From assembly GCA_031763025.1 (NCBI GenBank), contig JASSKH010000001.1, positions 6,116,024 to 6,180,023 on the forward strand: DNA of 64,000 nt, written 5' to 3'. The stretch is from Macrocystis pyrifera (lineage: Eukaryota > Sar > Phaeophyceae > Laminariales > Laminariaceae). Position 1 is the stretch's first letter; each line of letters begins with the position of its first letter. The notes under the pieces were generated by a model. It had not been told where the DNA came from. It ran no database searches and was given only the letters and a program-made list of their open reading frames with translations. Shown here piece after piece: positions 48,601 through 59,189 of this stretch. The translations under genes were made by a program, and so were the position numbers.

Positions 48601-49427
48601 GCGAGGCCGCCGTCCCGCCAACCCCACCCGGCTATGAGGACGGCGCGGCGCCGACCGCAGTTCCCGAGGACGCATCCGCGGGTGGACTCGAGAGTACCGC
48701 AACGCACGCAAGATGACGCAGCTCCTGTGGGACGGACTTCCGAGCTGTTCATTTTTATCCAAAACAACGGCGGGGAGAGGGGGGTATATACATGCGCACA
48801 CCTGATACGTGCTACACGTTTTGCTGGACAGCAGCCTGTTGAACATTGATTGCTATTATTGGTCTGTCAATAGGTTGGGGGTATTATTGCGTATCGATAC
48901 CCATCACAAGCAACGGTAGGCCTCCCATGGGAATGGGATCGTGTCGAGATTGCGTTTTGACCTGGAACGTATTGCCCAGGGTGGGGTATGTACTTCGTAG
49001 TACGTCTTCTGGGCATCTCAGGCCCGATCACACCCGCTCTCTCCCTTCAACACAACAGCGGCGCAATAAGCTAGCCACTAAGAATAGTACCTGGCAGGTC
49101 CTTCCGAGAGGTAATTATCATCATCGCCATCACCAGGGCTTCTCCGAAAAAGGAGAGAAGAACACGGCGCAATAAATCAGCCAATGAAAAAAGTAGGTCC
49201 TTCCCAGAGGTGGATCGGACGCTGCTTGTCATCTCGGCGATCGCAGGAAGAGGAGGCGGGTTTTTTTCGTTTCCCGCAAAAAAGAAGAGTTGTTGGATAA
49301 CGCCAAAATTTTAGAAACCGCCACCACTACACCATATAATACACATACAACGAACCAAGTCTCCTTGTCCTCGTGTTCGTTTTTTCGTCATTGCGTTCCG
49401 CCACCAAAACGTTCACCTTCAAGATAG

Positions 49428-49430
<3 letters not shown>
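48601..49430. other. Gene-free stretch
   Basis: No supportable gene. A repeated phrase (GCGCAATAA...AGTA...GGTCCTTCC.AGAGG) occurs at 49060-49110 and 49165-49210. Confidence 0.4.

Positions 49431-49481
<51 letters not shown>
49431..49481. repeat. Poly(C) tract, ~50 bp
   Basis: Pure C with a G near its end (CGCCCC). No family B tail is adjacent. Confidence 0.95.
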
Positions 49482-50336
49482 CCCCTTACGAAAAAAAAAC
49501 GCCTACTTTTCGTATCACGTAACATAAGCGCAAACATTCCCTCTATATAGGTCTTACCGAGCAAGCAGTACAGTCAGTAGTATAATACACCTAACGCCGC
49601 TTGCGTGCGGTGTATACCGCTATTAATAGAATGCTGCGCTACTACTCGGATCTTCTTCTTACGTACGTACCAGTACCAGGTACGTCGGTGGGTATACAAG
49701 GGTTCAGGATAAAGCTAACATATGGATATTATTTCCTCCTCCTCCGCTACTATTGCCTCAACCGGGCCATGTAATGTGCCAGTCTGGTCCTGATCGTAAG
49801 GGCGTTTGGATAAGCCGCGAACAGGTCCCAACCTTCCCCTAATTTACGATCAGGCTGGTGTATAATACACTCTCTTGTGAGCAAAAAAAAAAACACAAAA
49901 CTGGCGCAAAATGCATCAAAAGTAAAAAAAAAAACTTCCTACTTGTACCTGCTACGCTCGGACATGACCCCACAGATAGTGCTACATAGAAAAACGTGAA
50001 GAGCAAATTAATAATGGGCAACAGCAAATGAACGTGGAACCGCGCTAATATGAACGAACACATGAAACAGAGAAACAGATACATAGAAAAGAGAGAAAAA
50101 AAAAAAAGTTTCAAGCTGGCAGCAAAAAAACAAAACCAAAAATCAGCAAAAACTTATTGGCCAAGATAATTGTTTTTTCCCGTATCATATGTAATAGTAA
50201 TTTAATGTAACTCGACGTTCGCAACCGCGACAACATATATGCGCACACCAACACATCAACACATCAATCAATCAATCAATCAATCGACCACCCATCCACC
50301 CACCCTGAACAGAAAACAACAAACCCCACACACCGC

Positions 50337-50338
<2 letters not shown>
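49482..50338. other. AT-rich gene-free stretch
   Basis: A-rich runs and ORFs in simple sequence only. A TATTAATA site lies at 49621-49628. Confidence 0.4.
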
Positions 50339-50568
<230 letters not shown>

Positions 50569-50571
50569 CAG

Positions 50572-50703
50572 ACAATGAAAACATTTGCCGCCGCGCCGCC
50601 ACCGTGCGTAGGCGCGTCATCAGGCTCTACCTAGCGAACGCAGGGATGTGCACGGCCTCAGAGAGGGTCCAGATGGCGGCCCAAATCGCTATATCTCACA
50701 AGG
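50572..50703 (+). CDS. Possible exon directly after giant poly(C)
   Basis: After CCCTCCCAG the frame reads NENICRRAATVRRRVIRLYL then ANAGMCTASERVQMAAQIAI and SHK before a GTAGGG donor. Helical, Arg/Ala-rich and plausible as coding sequence, but the family is not recognised and no partner exon was found. If real, the poly(C) itself serves as its polypyrimidine tract. Confidence 0.3.
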
Positions 50704-51334
50704 GTAGGGGAAACAAAGTACGCGCTGGTTTGCGCAGGGTGTGCGTGCGCCCGATTAGGTCGAGAGCTTTGCGGGAGCCGGGGGGTGGGGGGGGGGAAGG
50801 GGGGGGCACAAAATGCATGCTCGCTGTTGACGGCGCTCAGTATCATCAACACACCAAAAGGTTTCTATTTTATACGGGCGTTTTTAGGCAACGTCGCGGA
50901 CAGAGCGCGGGGAGGCGGGGCCCTCCCTTGCCCCCCCCCCCCCCACAACCATTCCCACCCTCGCTCCGTGCCGAAGCGTCGCTGAGACACCCTACTTGAC
51001 CTGTTTCGTTTCTGTCCTTCGTTCTGCACTCACTTCTCTCTGTAGCGCGTGCGGAAAATTGGGAAACACAAAAACAAGAACAAAACTTCAAAATCACTTC
51101 CACTTCAGAGATCACTTCACCTTTGTACGCACTTAACGTCACAAGCCAGATCGAAAAAAAAAAACATCAATCGTCTACTACTCCTCTTCTTTTTCGTCCC
51201 TTTCTTTTGCAAAACTCCCCGCGCCCCTGCTGACTCGCCACCAGGTTCGGGCTGGGATGCAAAAGGAACTGGAAGAGGAGGGTAGTGGTAGGGCAGGGAA
51301 AAAAGGGGGAAGGTGGGGAATACTCTCGCCCCGT

Positions 51335-51371
<37 letters not shown>

Positions 51372-51797
51372 CACCCCCCCGCTCCCCCTCCTCGTATTAA
51401 TAGTACCCTACTGCTACTTTGCAGCGGCTTGCTTTGTTTTCCATTCATGCTCATGCTCTTGGTTTCGTTTCCGACTCTCGCTTCCGAATCTGCCAAATCG
51501 GTATCGCATCGCCCCGGGAGCTTTTGGCCGATGATTTTCCCTCGGAGCGTTTTCTCCGGGTGTTAGCTAGCTATAGCTGGTTAGCTAAGGGGCTTGGGGC
51601 TATGGGTAGGACCTAGAAGTCTGTCGATGACGAGTCGCCCGGGGACAAACAAAAACAAGCTAGACAAAACAAACCGCGCGATCTGTTCGCGAGCGGAGCT
51701 ATGGCACTGTAGAAAAACACAGCTGCGCACACCCACTGCTGCTGCTGCTGCTGCCGCCGCTGCCGCCGGCGGCGGCGGCGCGAAACAATGCTGCAAT
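50704..51797. other. Intergenic, simple sequences
   Basis: No supportable gene. Holds poly(C) at about 51338-51370, a G-rich tract near 50780-50806 and a (CTG)n(CCG)n block at 51738-51782. Confidence 0.4.
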
Positions 51798-52140
51798 AAC
51801 ATGCTATCACATGCGATCACATGCCATCACATGAAAGCACACGTATGCAAGTGACATGCGATCACGTGCAAGTCTCGTGCAAATCATACACAACCCTCCT
51901 GCAAGCGCAGGCAATCGCAAAAGAAATCAGTGCAATTGCACGCAAATACTTGCACGATCACATGCACATTAACATGCAATCACATGCCAAATCACACTTT
52001 AAATCACATGTATATTCACATGAATAATCGCAAGCAAAAACACACGCAAAAACACATGCAAAATCACACGCAAAAATCACACGCTAAAATCACACGCTGT
52101 AAGCACACTCAAATCACATGCTAATCGCATGCCCTCCATC
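51798..52140 (-). repeat. ATCACATGC minisatellite abutting kelch stop codon
   Basis: More than 25 diverged 9-13 bp units (ATCACATGC, AAAAACACATGC, AATCACACGC). The array runs directly into the stop codon of kelch paralogue 2, whose last bases (TGCATGTGATGG on the minus strand) are themselves a unit of the repeat. Confidence 0.85.
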
Positions 52141-52297
52141 ACATGCACTCCGCGTACTCGTTCATGTATTTGACTCCCTCGATGACTTCTTCCGGCACCT
52201 TGTTCTTAAAGTTTAGCTCTAGGTCGGAGTCGAGGCCAGACTCTTCGATGAGGAGCTTGGCCGCCAGCACTGCTAGTGTTGGTGGTGAACCCCGCAC
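52139..52297 (-). CDS. Kelch paralogue 2, last exon
   Basis: After GGCAACAACAG: VRGSPPTLAVLAAKLLIEES ... FKNKVPEEVIEGVKYMNEY, AECM, TGA at 52139-52141. It aligns with the end of paralogue 1, which confirms that tail. Confidence 0.9.
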   Translation of the reverse strand: MRGSPPTLAVLAAKLLIEESGLDSDLELNFKNKVPEEVIEGVKYMNEYAECM

Positions 52298-52932
52298 CTG
52301 TTGTTGCCCAAAAAGAGTAAAATGCGACGGCAAAAACAAAACACAACCGCGACGGCATTTTTTTTTTTTGAAAAACACGTGAGGCCCCCTTTTCGCACGA
52401 AACGAAGGCACTCACTTTGTTGTGGGGACGAATTACCTGAACGGAAATTGCTTACAATTTTAATTACCTGCATATACATAGACTATAATTACTTAGAATT
52501 ACCTCTATTACGGGGGGCCATAGTACATAGGACCAAATATTGTTAGTAAAAGTAGGTAAATATATAGGTCTTTGTGTGTATCGTAGGTCCTATTAACTAT
52601 GGACCCCCGTAATAGAACCGCACACGTTTGTGTTGGGGACAAATTACCTGTGCGAAAATTACTTACAATTACCTGCCTTTACTTGGACTTTAACTGATTA
52701 CTTAGAATTACCGCGTGGTAACACTTCCTGTAGGAACGGCGCTCCGTCTCCAAAGGGATGCGTGGTCAATGGTCAAACGAGTAAGGCAAGCAACAAATGA
52801 ATACCCCTCCTCCCAACGCCTCACGACGCTTCGCGCGGCAGAAACCCGACGTGCTCCGTCCCGGCATTGTAGGAATGCGAGGGTCTATGGTCATACGACC
52901 ACCGCCATGCATGAGATCGAGTACCCCCCCCC

Positions 52933-52988
<56 letters not shown>

Positions 52989-55900
52989 AGTTGTTTGCAA
53001 CGAAGATAAGGTATACCCGGTAAATTTCAGTTGGAAGTGGGGAGAAGATGAACTGCCGATCGTAGACCAGTATACATACCTTGGCGTAGAGATCTCAAAA
53101 GACTGCTCTTGGGATACACATATAGCAAAAGTAATAGGAAAGGGTAAGGCACAAGTAGGCAAGATGGATGCGATCCTAACAGACCCGAACCTTGACACTA
53201 GGATTAAGAGATGTATCTTGATGAATGTGATAGTACCAAAGCTAGAATATGCAGGAGAAGTATGGGAAGGGAACGCGAAACTCGTAAAACAGTTGGAAAC
53301 AGTACAAATGACAGCAGTTAAAAAAATCCTAAGATGCTCAAGTACGACTAGTAATACAGTACTAAGAGCAGAACTGGGGATGCGCCCACTCAAGACCAAT
53401 AGAGACATGAGAAAGTTGAACTGGCAATATAAAGTAAGGAACATGCCAAAAAAGAGGTTACCAGCCATAGTTGATAGAGCTGTATGGGAGAAAGTAACAA
53501 AAGGGCGAGCTGGAATAAGGTGGGATGGCGTAGTTGAGAAAGTATGGAAGGATCTAGGGGGAAACCAAGTAGAGATGATGTCCGCCGGGAAGTTTGGGAG
53601 GTACAAGGCAGAAGTAGAAGAAAGGATAGAAAGAAGGGAAAGGCTAGCGCTAAGAAACAAGGTGGAATCGGAAAAAACACTTAGAGATATACGGGGATTG
53701 AGGGAAGGAATAGGAATGAAAACGTATTTGCATGGCCCAATGGACTTCGCGAAAACGCTGAAACTGCTCTTTCGTGTAGGGGACCTGGACCTGCCAGAAA
53801 GAAGGAAGAGGTACACCAGTAGCCGGGAAGAGGAGGAAGTAGACGCACAGATGTGCCCGTGTGGCAAAGCAATAGAGAGTAGAACTCACATAGTAGGAGA
53901 ATGTGAAATATACAAGGAGGAACGGATGTGTTGGAAGAGGAGATGAGGAAAATAGACGAATGTGACATGGAGGAGTTTGATACAATGAATAGCAGCGAGA
54001 AAACGATCGCTATCCTAGGAGATAGATGGTGGCCAAAGGAGGCCAAACAGGAAGGGGATAAGATTAGCAAAAAGTTTCTATGTAATTTATGGAAACAACG
54101 TAATGAGCGCCCAATTGTTGGAGGTGTCTCTATTAGGAGTAGGAACGGTGCTCCGTCTCGAAAGGGATGCGTGGTCGATGGTCAAATGGCTAAGACAAGC
54201 AACAAATGAGTACGCCCCCCCCCCCCCCCCCCCCCCCCGCCCCCCCCCTCCCCCTTGCCCTCGAATGTCTCCATGCATGACATGAGTACACCTCCCCGAG
54301 AAGATGCGCGGCAGTTTTTTACGTTTGTGTTATTTCCCGTTTTCACCTCATATCGTTGCGTAACGACGCCGTTGTGTGTAGAAAAATATCTCCGTTCAGG
54401 TGATGAATGCTTCCATTGAGATATGGAAGTCCCCGTTCAGAGGATAAGGGTTTCTATTGAGATATAGAGGCGTTTTCATACCGAGGATAGCAGACACACA
54501 CTTTTTCCTCTCTCACCTGATATCGCCAGACATCTTTGTAGCGAATGTCCCCGTTCAGGGGACAAGGGTTTCCATTGGGTTATTTATGCGTTTTCGTACG
54601 GAGGATAGGGGACACACCTTTTATCTCTCTCTTCTCGCTTGATATCGCCAGACGTCGTTCTTACGAACGTTCAGGGGACAAGGGTTTCTATTGAGACATG
54701 TAGGCCTTTTCATACCAGGGATAGGGGACACACACTTTTTTTTCTCGCTCTCTCTCACCTGATATCGCCAGACATCGTTGATACGAACGTTCAGGGGACA
54801 AGGGTTTCTATTGAGATATGGACGCCTTTTCATGTCAGGGACAGGGGACTCACATTTTTTTTTTTCTCTGTACTCTCTCACCTGATATCGCCAGACATCG
54901 TTGTAGCGAATGTCTCCGTTCGCTCCGCTAAATAGATACAGGCCTCCGTCGTGGAACACGGCGGAGTGGAAGGCTCGAGCGGGGGGGCTGGCGTCCCCCC
55001 CCTCCATGACGAGACGCCTCCAGCACGCCGTCTTGCAGTTGTACACGAAGAAATCCGCCAGCCGGCTGAGCTCCCCCGTGAACCCCCCCCAGAGGTAGAT
55101 GTCGCCCCCCACTGGGTCGAAGCTGCAGCTGTGCGCTACTCGCGCTTTCGGAAGGTCACCCTGTTTTTGCGGGAAGGGGGGGGGGGGAGGAGGGGGGGGG
55201 GTGTACTCGATAGGAGAGATGTACTCGATCTCATGCATGGCCGTAGTCGTATGACCATAGACCCTCGCATCCCTACAATGCCGGGACGGAGCACGTCGGG
55301 TTTTCACCGACCAGGCAGACGCTGCTTGCACCAAGCGCGAAGCGCCGTGAGGTGTCCGGCGAGTCGCATGAAGGGTGAGCTGCATCCTACTAAGAACCGC
55401 TTGTGAGGCGGACTTGCACATGGATGACAGCTTCAATGAGTTAGTTTAATTTCCGGTGTGGCCACTTCCAGAGACAGCAATGGGAGTACTATGTAACTGC
55501 CTCTTGGGTGCCTTACCTTGAACACTACGTGATACGATCAATTCCCTTGTGCAGAGTAAAGGTTATTTACTTCGCACAAATGATCTAACTATACGACCAG
55601 CTGTGGGCGACCGCCAAAAAACAAACAAAAAAAAAAAACGGTACCCTGGATGTCTAGCTCACGTAGTGAGCGGCATGTTTTACAGTGTCGTTGCCAACCG
55701 ACGCCAACCCAACCCATATATAATATATATAATAGAGGGGGGGGGGGGGGGGGGGGGGGGGAGGGGAGGGGAGGGGGGGGGGGGGGGGGAGTCAATCAAC
55801 AGGTTCCATTGTAGGTGTAATAGGGCCTAAAGAGGCCTAGACAAGCCCCCCCCCCCCCCCCCGCGCGCGATTGCCTCCATACATAACGAGTACGAGTATT

Positions 55901-58518
55901 GCATCTTTGTGCAATATGTTGCTATCACGGGGGTCCATAGTTAATAGGACCTATGGTACAGACAAAAACCTATATATTCACCTATTTTTACCACTAAAAT
56001 TTGGTCCCATTAACTATGAACCCCCGTAATAGAATGCCATTCAAACAGGAGCACGCGCCGGGCGGGCTAACGAGTTAGTTGACGGCTGACGGTCTATTTT
56101 TGACCCGTCAACCGTCAATACCTTTTTAGGCTCCACATCCTAGTTTTAGTGTTGATAGTTCCTTGACGTCTGTACTTAACGGATGTCCTTGACGGTTTCC
56201 CTCGACTGATGCCCTTGACGGCTGTCCTTGACGGCTGTCCATCAAGGGGAAGGAGAGCCGTCAATCGGTATGTTCACATCTCGGAGCAGTAGAGCTTACC
56301 ACTCACCTGGTACTCTAGATTCGCTCTGATTGGCTTCCGGATAGGGTTACTCTGATTGGCTTACGGATAGGGTCAGCGTTAGTTCAATTCGTCTCGTACA
56401 CAGTTTTTATCAACCATTTTCTCGAATAAGTGGAAAGCAACCCTCCAGCCGACAGATCACGTACAGATAGCCCATCTACGGAGAGATCATCTAGCTCCTA
56501 TCCCAACGGTATGACACATTGTTCAGGGTCTGCACAGCACAAATCCAGCCCAGGGAACACGCCCTAGATCATGCAGATTATACGGCTCCCACCCCCCCGG
56601 CGACATGAGCCAGATCCCACAGATCATGAATCGTATATCTTCCCTGAAAGATCTAGATCATGAATGATCTGTAGATGATCCGTCCGAGTGGAGTGGGTCT
56701 GTTCGAAAACCAGGGTGGGTGTGAAACAGAAGGCACCGTCTGTATGTCCACATAAAATATGCGGCGAGATGTCCACCGATACGTAATGCGCGGCGAGATT
56801 TCCAATCCAACAGGAACACGTGCTCGAACGGGCGTAAGCACCAAGCACATACCGTCTACATAAAACATGCGGCGAGATGTCTACCGATACAGAATAGGCG
56901 GCGATATTGTCGTTCCAACAGGAAGAACGCGCCTGCGGCGGACGATAAACCGACGGACGTGAAACCGACGGCACTCTATAGCACACTCTTAATAGCTAGA
57001 TATCACAAACACGTATTACGGGGGACCATAGTAAATAGGACCAAATATTGTTCGTAAAAATAGAAAAAATATATAGGATTTTGTGTTTACCGTAAGTCCT
57101 ATTTAATAGGGTCCCCCGCAATAGCATCCACCGTCTGCATAGAACTTACGGCGAAAAGTTCGTCGACATAGATTACGCGGCGAGATTTTCATGCCGACAT
57201 GAACACACGCCGTGGAACCAAAGGTGGAGTACTCAGGACAGTGAGTGTTGTTGGGTATCGGACGAGAATCGAGTTCGATACGATACCGATCAACACATAA
57301 ACTACTCGATACGATACCGATAACCGAAAAACTAGTCGATACGATACCGGTAAACACAAAAAACTAATCGATACAGTACCGATACACACAGAAACTATCG
57401 TGATTGCTATGATACCGATAAACGCAGAAACTAACCGGTACGATACCGATGGAAAAAAAAAAAAAAATCGTATTCGATACGATTTTGATAAAACACGGTA
57501 ATTAATCGATACGATACCGATAAACACAGAAACTATCGCAATTGGTGTGATACCGATAAACAAAAAAACTTCGCAGTCGATATGATCTAGACAAACACAG
57601 AAACTAATCGATGTGATACCGATAACCGCAGAAATTCATCGACACGATACCGATTACGCAGCGAACTTATCGATAGGACACCGATAAACACAGAAACTGA
57701 TCGATGCGACACCCATAAGCACAGATACGAATAGATACGATACCGATAAACAAAAAAAACTCGCAATCGTTACGATTTAGAGAACTGATACCATGGAAGC
57801 TTTCCTTCACGGCGGATGCTAGGGGATGGAGCGAAAAACGCGCTTAATGAAAATACATCGACATACGGTAGTTCGATACCTCGATAATACATCGAAACGT
57901 CCCATACGATATCCAACACAATTTACTGCAAGTGCTTACCGCCATCTCCGTCTCCTCCCACACGAGGGTCTTGAGGTCCAGGCAGTAGAGGTCGATGCTG
58001 CTCTGCTCAGGCTTGAAGCAGCCCCCGCCGATCACGTACATCTTATCCCCGACCGCGACCGCCTGGTGCTTGTATCGCGGGGACGGTCTCCGTCCCGTGG
58101 TCACCAGCTTCCTCCACCGGTTGCTGCACACGTTGTACTCGAACAGGTCGTTCGAGTAGTGGAGCCCCGTGGACCCCCCGAAAAGCAGCAAATTGTCCCC
58201 GTAGGTGCACACGCTCTGCCCATAAAACTTGCAGGGAGTCTCCTCCGAGTCCGTGAGGACGCTGGTCCACGTCCTCGTTCTCGTGTTGTACTCCACCACG
58301 TCCGCGCGTAAGCTATCCATCTCGACCCCCGTACCGCCTGCTACGATGACCGTGCTCGGTGTCGGTCCTTGGCACATCCCGAATGAAGCTCGAGCGTGTA
58401 TCGGGTCGCCCTTTGGGATCGCCCGCTCCCAGCGGTGCAGCTGAAGGTCGAAGACGTACATGTCGTTGAGACATGTTATCTGGTCCTCGTCCCCCCCGCA
58501 CCCTCCGAAAAGGTAAGC
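52139..58518 (-). CDS. KLHDC10-like kelch protein, paralogue 2 (last three exons)
   Basis: Probable cullin-2 substrate receptor of the KLHDC10 type (role inferred from resemblance). Exons 58518-57940 (193 codons), 55160-54882 (93) and 52297-52139 (52 plus stop) are all phase 0. Blade signatures: AYLFGGCGG, VAGGTG, LLFGGSTG, VIGGGCF, LWGGFTG, FSGANGD. Tail: BC-box-like PTLAVLAAKLL, Cul2-box-like VPEEVIEGV, MNEYAECM. Very similar to paralogue 1 throughout, without frame changes. Introns are 2779 and 2584 bp; the latter contains a LINE in the opposite sense. The N-terminal exon lies above 58518 and was not found. Tandem repeats made of exon-edge sequence border this gene at three places. Confidence 0.92.
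52507..52613. mobile_element. Family A MITE, copy 9
   Basis: ATTACGGGGGGCCATAGTAC to GGACCCCCGTAAT, TA-flanked, in the last intron of kelch paralogue 2. Confidence 0.92.
52735..52988. mobile_element. LINE tail, B2 tail and poly(C) in series
   Basis: GCTCCGTCTCCAAAGGGATG through AACAAATGAATAC (LINE tail, 52741-52803), then CCCGACGTGCTCCGTCCCGG through GCATGAGATCGAGTAC (B2 tail, 52847-52924), then 63 bp of poly(C) that stops at the 5' end of the LINE copy. All are in one orientation, each with C-rich sequence at its 3' side. Confidence 0.8.
52989..54213 (+). mobile_element. 5'-truncated LINE (reverse transcriptase 3' part)
   Basis: Non-LTR retrotransposon fragment antisense to the kelch gene. 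Frame 1 reads YTYLGVEISKDCSWDTHIAK, KLEYAGEVW, QMTAVKKILRCS and CPCGKAIESRTHIVGECEIY, typical of the region after the RT palm and a C-terminal zinc knuckle. The frame shifts once near 53930, after which MRKIDECDMEEF, ILGDRWWPKEAK and FLCNLWKQRNERP follow to 54108. The 3' part GTGCTCCGTCTCGAAAGGG to AACAAATGAGTAC is the tail shared with truncated copies elsewhere. The 5' end is cut at a poly(C); the 3' end is followed by about 45 C-rich bases. Not autonomous. Confidence 0.88.
54214..54262 (+). repeat. Poly(C) 3' tail of the LINE copy
   Basis: C-rich tract directly after the LINE end GAGTAC, broken by single G and T bases. Confidence 0.8.
54340..54910 (-). repeat. ~122-bp tandem repeat containing the exon 2 donor
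   Basis: The motif GATATCGCCAGA (complement of the exon end TCTGGCGATATC) recurs at 54519, 54641, 54761 and, as the real exon end, 54884, with a decayed copy near 54349. Each unit carries the last ~30 exon bases, the donor region (TATCAG then GTGAGAGAG, except the 54641 copy, where GT is lost) and GTTCAGGGGACAAGGGTTTC. Confidence 0.9.
54882..55160 (-). CDS. Kelch paralogue 2, exon with blades 4-5
   Basis: GDLPKARVAHSCSFDPVGGD, LWGGFTGELSRLADFFVYN, ARAFHSAVFHDGGLYLFSG, YNDVWRYQ, between GCAAAAACAG and GTGAGAGAG. 93 codons, phase 0. Confidence 0.93.
55178..55790 (+). mobile_element. Family B2, full-length copy
   Basis: Poly(G), GTACTCGATCTCATGCATGG, then the whole element: TTTTCACCGACCAGGCAGAC, ACTAAGAACCGCTTGTGAGG, GATGACAGCTTCAATGAG, poly(A) near 55625, GGTACCCTGGATGTC, CCAACCGACGCCAACCC, TATATA, then poly(G). 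It is the reference copy for B2 (about 55215-55738). No ORF of note. Kelch paralogue 2 intron. Confidence 0.85.
55924..56030. mobile_element. Family A MITE, copy 10
   Basis: ATCACGGGGGTCCATAGTTA to GAACCCCCGTAAT. Kelch paralogue 2 intron. Confidence 0.9.
56130..56260 (+). repeat. CCTTGACGGCTGT minisatellite
   Basis: Six to eight diverged 13-17 bp units (CCTTGACGGCTGT, CCTTGACGGTTTC, CCTTGACGTCTGT), with inverted ACCGTCAA/GCCGTCAA at both sides. Confidence 0.7.
56450..56690 (-). mobile_element. Family C element, empty-site reference
   Basis: Reverse-oriented copy. Its CGCCCTAGATCATGCAG at about 56560 is the uninterrupted form of the site where family A copy 13 sits in another family C copy. 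Confidence 0.75.
57015..57122. mobile_element. Family A MITE, copy 11
   Basis: ATTACGGGGGACCATAGTAA to GGTCCCCCGCAAT. Kelch paralogue 2 intron. Confidence 0.9.
57250..57780 (+). repeat. CGATACGATACCGATAAACA minisatellite
   Basis: About 18 units of 25-32 bp (ATCGATACGATACCGATAAA then CACAGAAACTA) fill 530 bp of the kelch paralogue 2 intron. The YRYRIV-like frames across it are the repeat translated. Confidence 0.9.
57940..58518 (-). CDS. Kelch paralogue 2, exon with blades 1-3
   Basis: From AYLFGGCGGDEDQITC after an ACTCAG acceptor to VWEETEMA before GTAAGC. 193 codons, no frame defects, phase 0 at both ends. Confidence 0.94.
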
Positions 58519-58570
58519 CTGAGTTTTTTTTAACGAGATAGAAGCATGTTTTGATAAGGGGGAGGGCCGG

Positions 58571-58610
<40 letters not shown>

Positions 58611-58620
58611 GGATAGCTTC

Positions 58621-59060
58621 ATGTTATCTCGTCCTCGTCTCTCCCGAGCCCTCCGAAGAGGTAAGCCTGAGGTTGTTTATGTTATGGAAGCGTGTTTGGC
58701 AGGAGGGGGGGGGCGGGTGTATTCGATATAATGCATGGCCGTAGTCGTATGACCATAGACCCTCGCATCCATGCAATGCCGGGACGGAGGGGGGGGGGGG
58801 GGTTGCGTTTAATATATCTGGTCTTCGTCTCTCCAGCACCCTCCTAAGAGGTAAGTCGGTTTTTTCAATGTTATGGAAGCGTGTTTAATAAGGGGTGACG
58901 AGCCTAAAGTTTTTTTGAATAATATAGAAGCGTGATTGAAAAGGAATGATTAACATTATTTTTATAAATATGGAAGCGTGTTTCCTGGGAGGGGGGGCGG
59001 GTGGATAGGTTTATATTATCTGGTCCTCGCCTCTCCCGCATCCTCCGAAGAGGTACGTCT
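58621..59060 (-). repeat. Three extra copies of the exon start and acceptor
   Basis: Segments at 58621-58672, 58812-58860 and 59011-59060 repeat the first ~45 coding bases of the exon at 58518 and its acceptor side. The minus-strand sense is AYLFGG...RDEDEIT or close variants. Spacing is 149, 191 and 199 bp. Two copies keep an AG near the acceptor position; the 58812 copy has lost it. Confidence 0.88.
58718..58800 (+). mobile_element. B2 start fragment between poly(G) tracts
   Basis: GTATTCGATATAATGCATGG through GCCGGGACGGAG, with G-rich sequence on both sides. It interrupts the exon-start repeat array. Confidence 0.75.
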
Positions 59061-59189
59061 AATTTTGTTTATTTGATGGAGGCGTGTTTGATGAGGGGGG
59101 GGGGGGGGGGGAGGGCGCAGGTTAGAGATATCGACGAGAAAATGTTATTGATATTGTTGTTGTGGTGATGGGGTTAAGCCTTAGGATGT

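Noticed and set aside
58313-58501. Alternative frame over the kelch exon start
   Set aside because: Shadow of the AYLFGGCGGDEDQITC frame, which aligns with paralogue 1.
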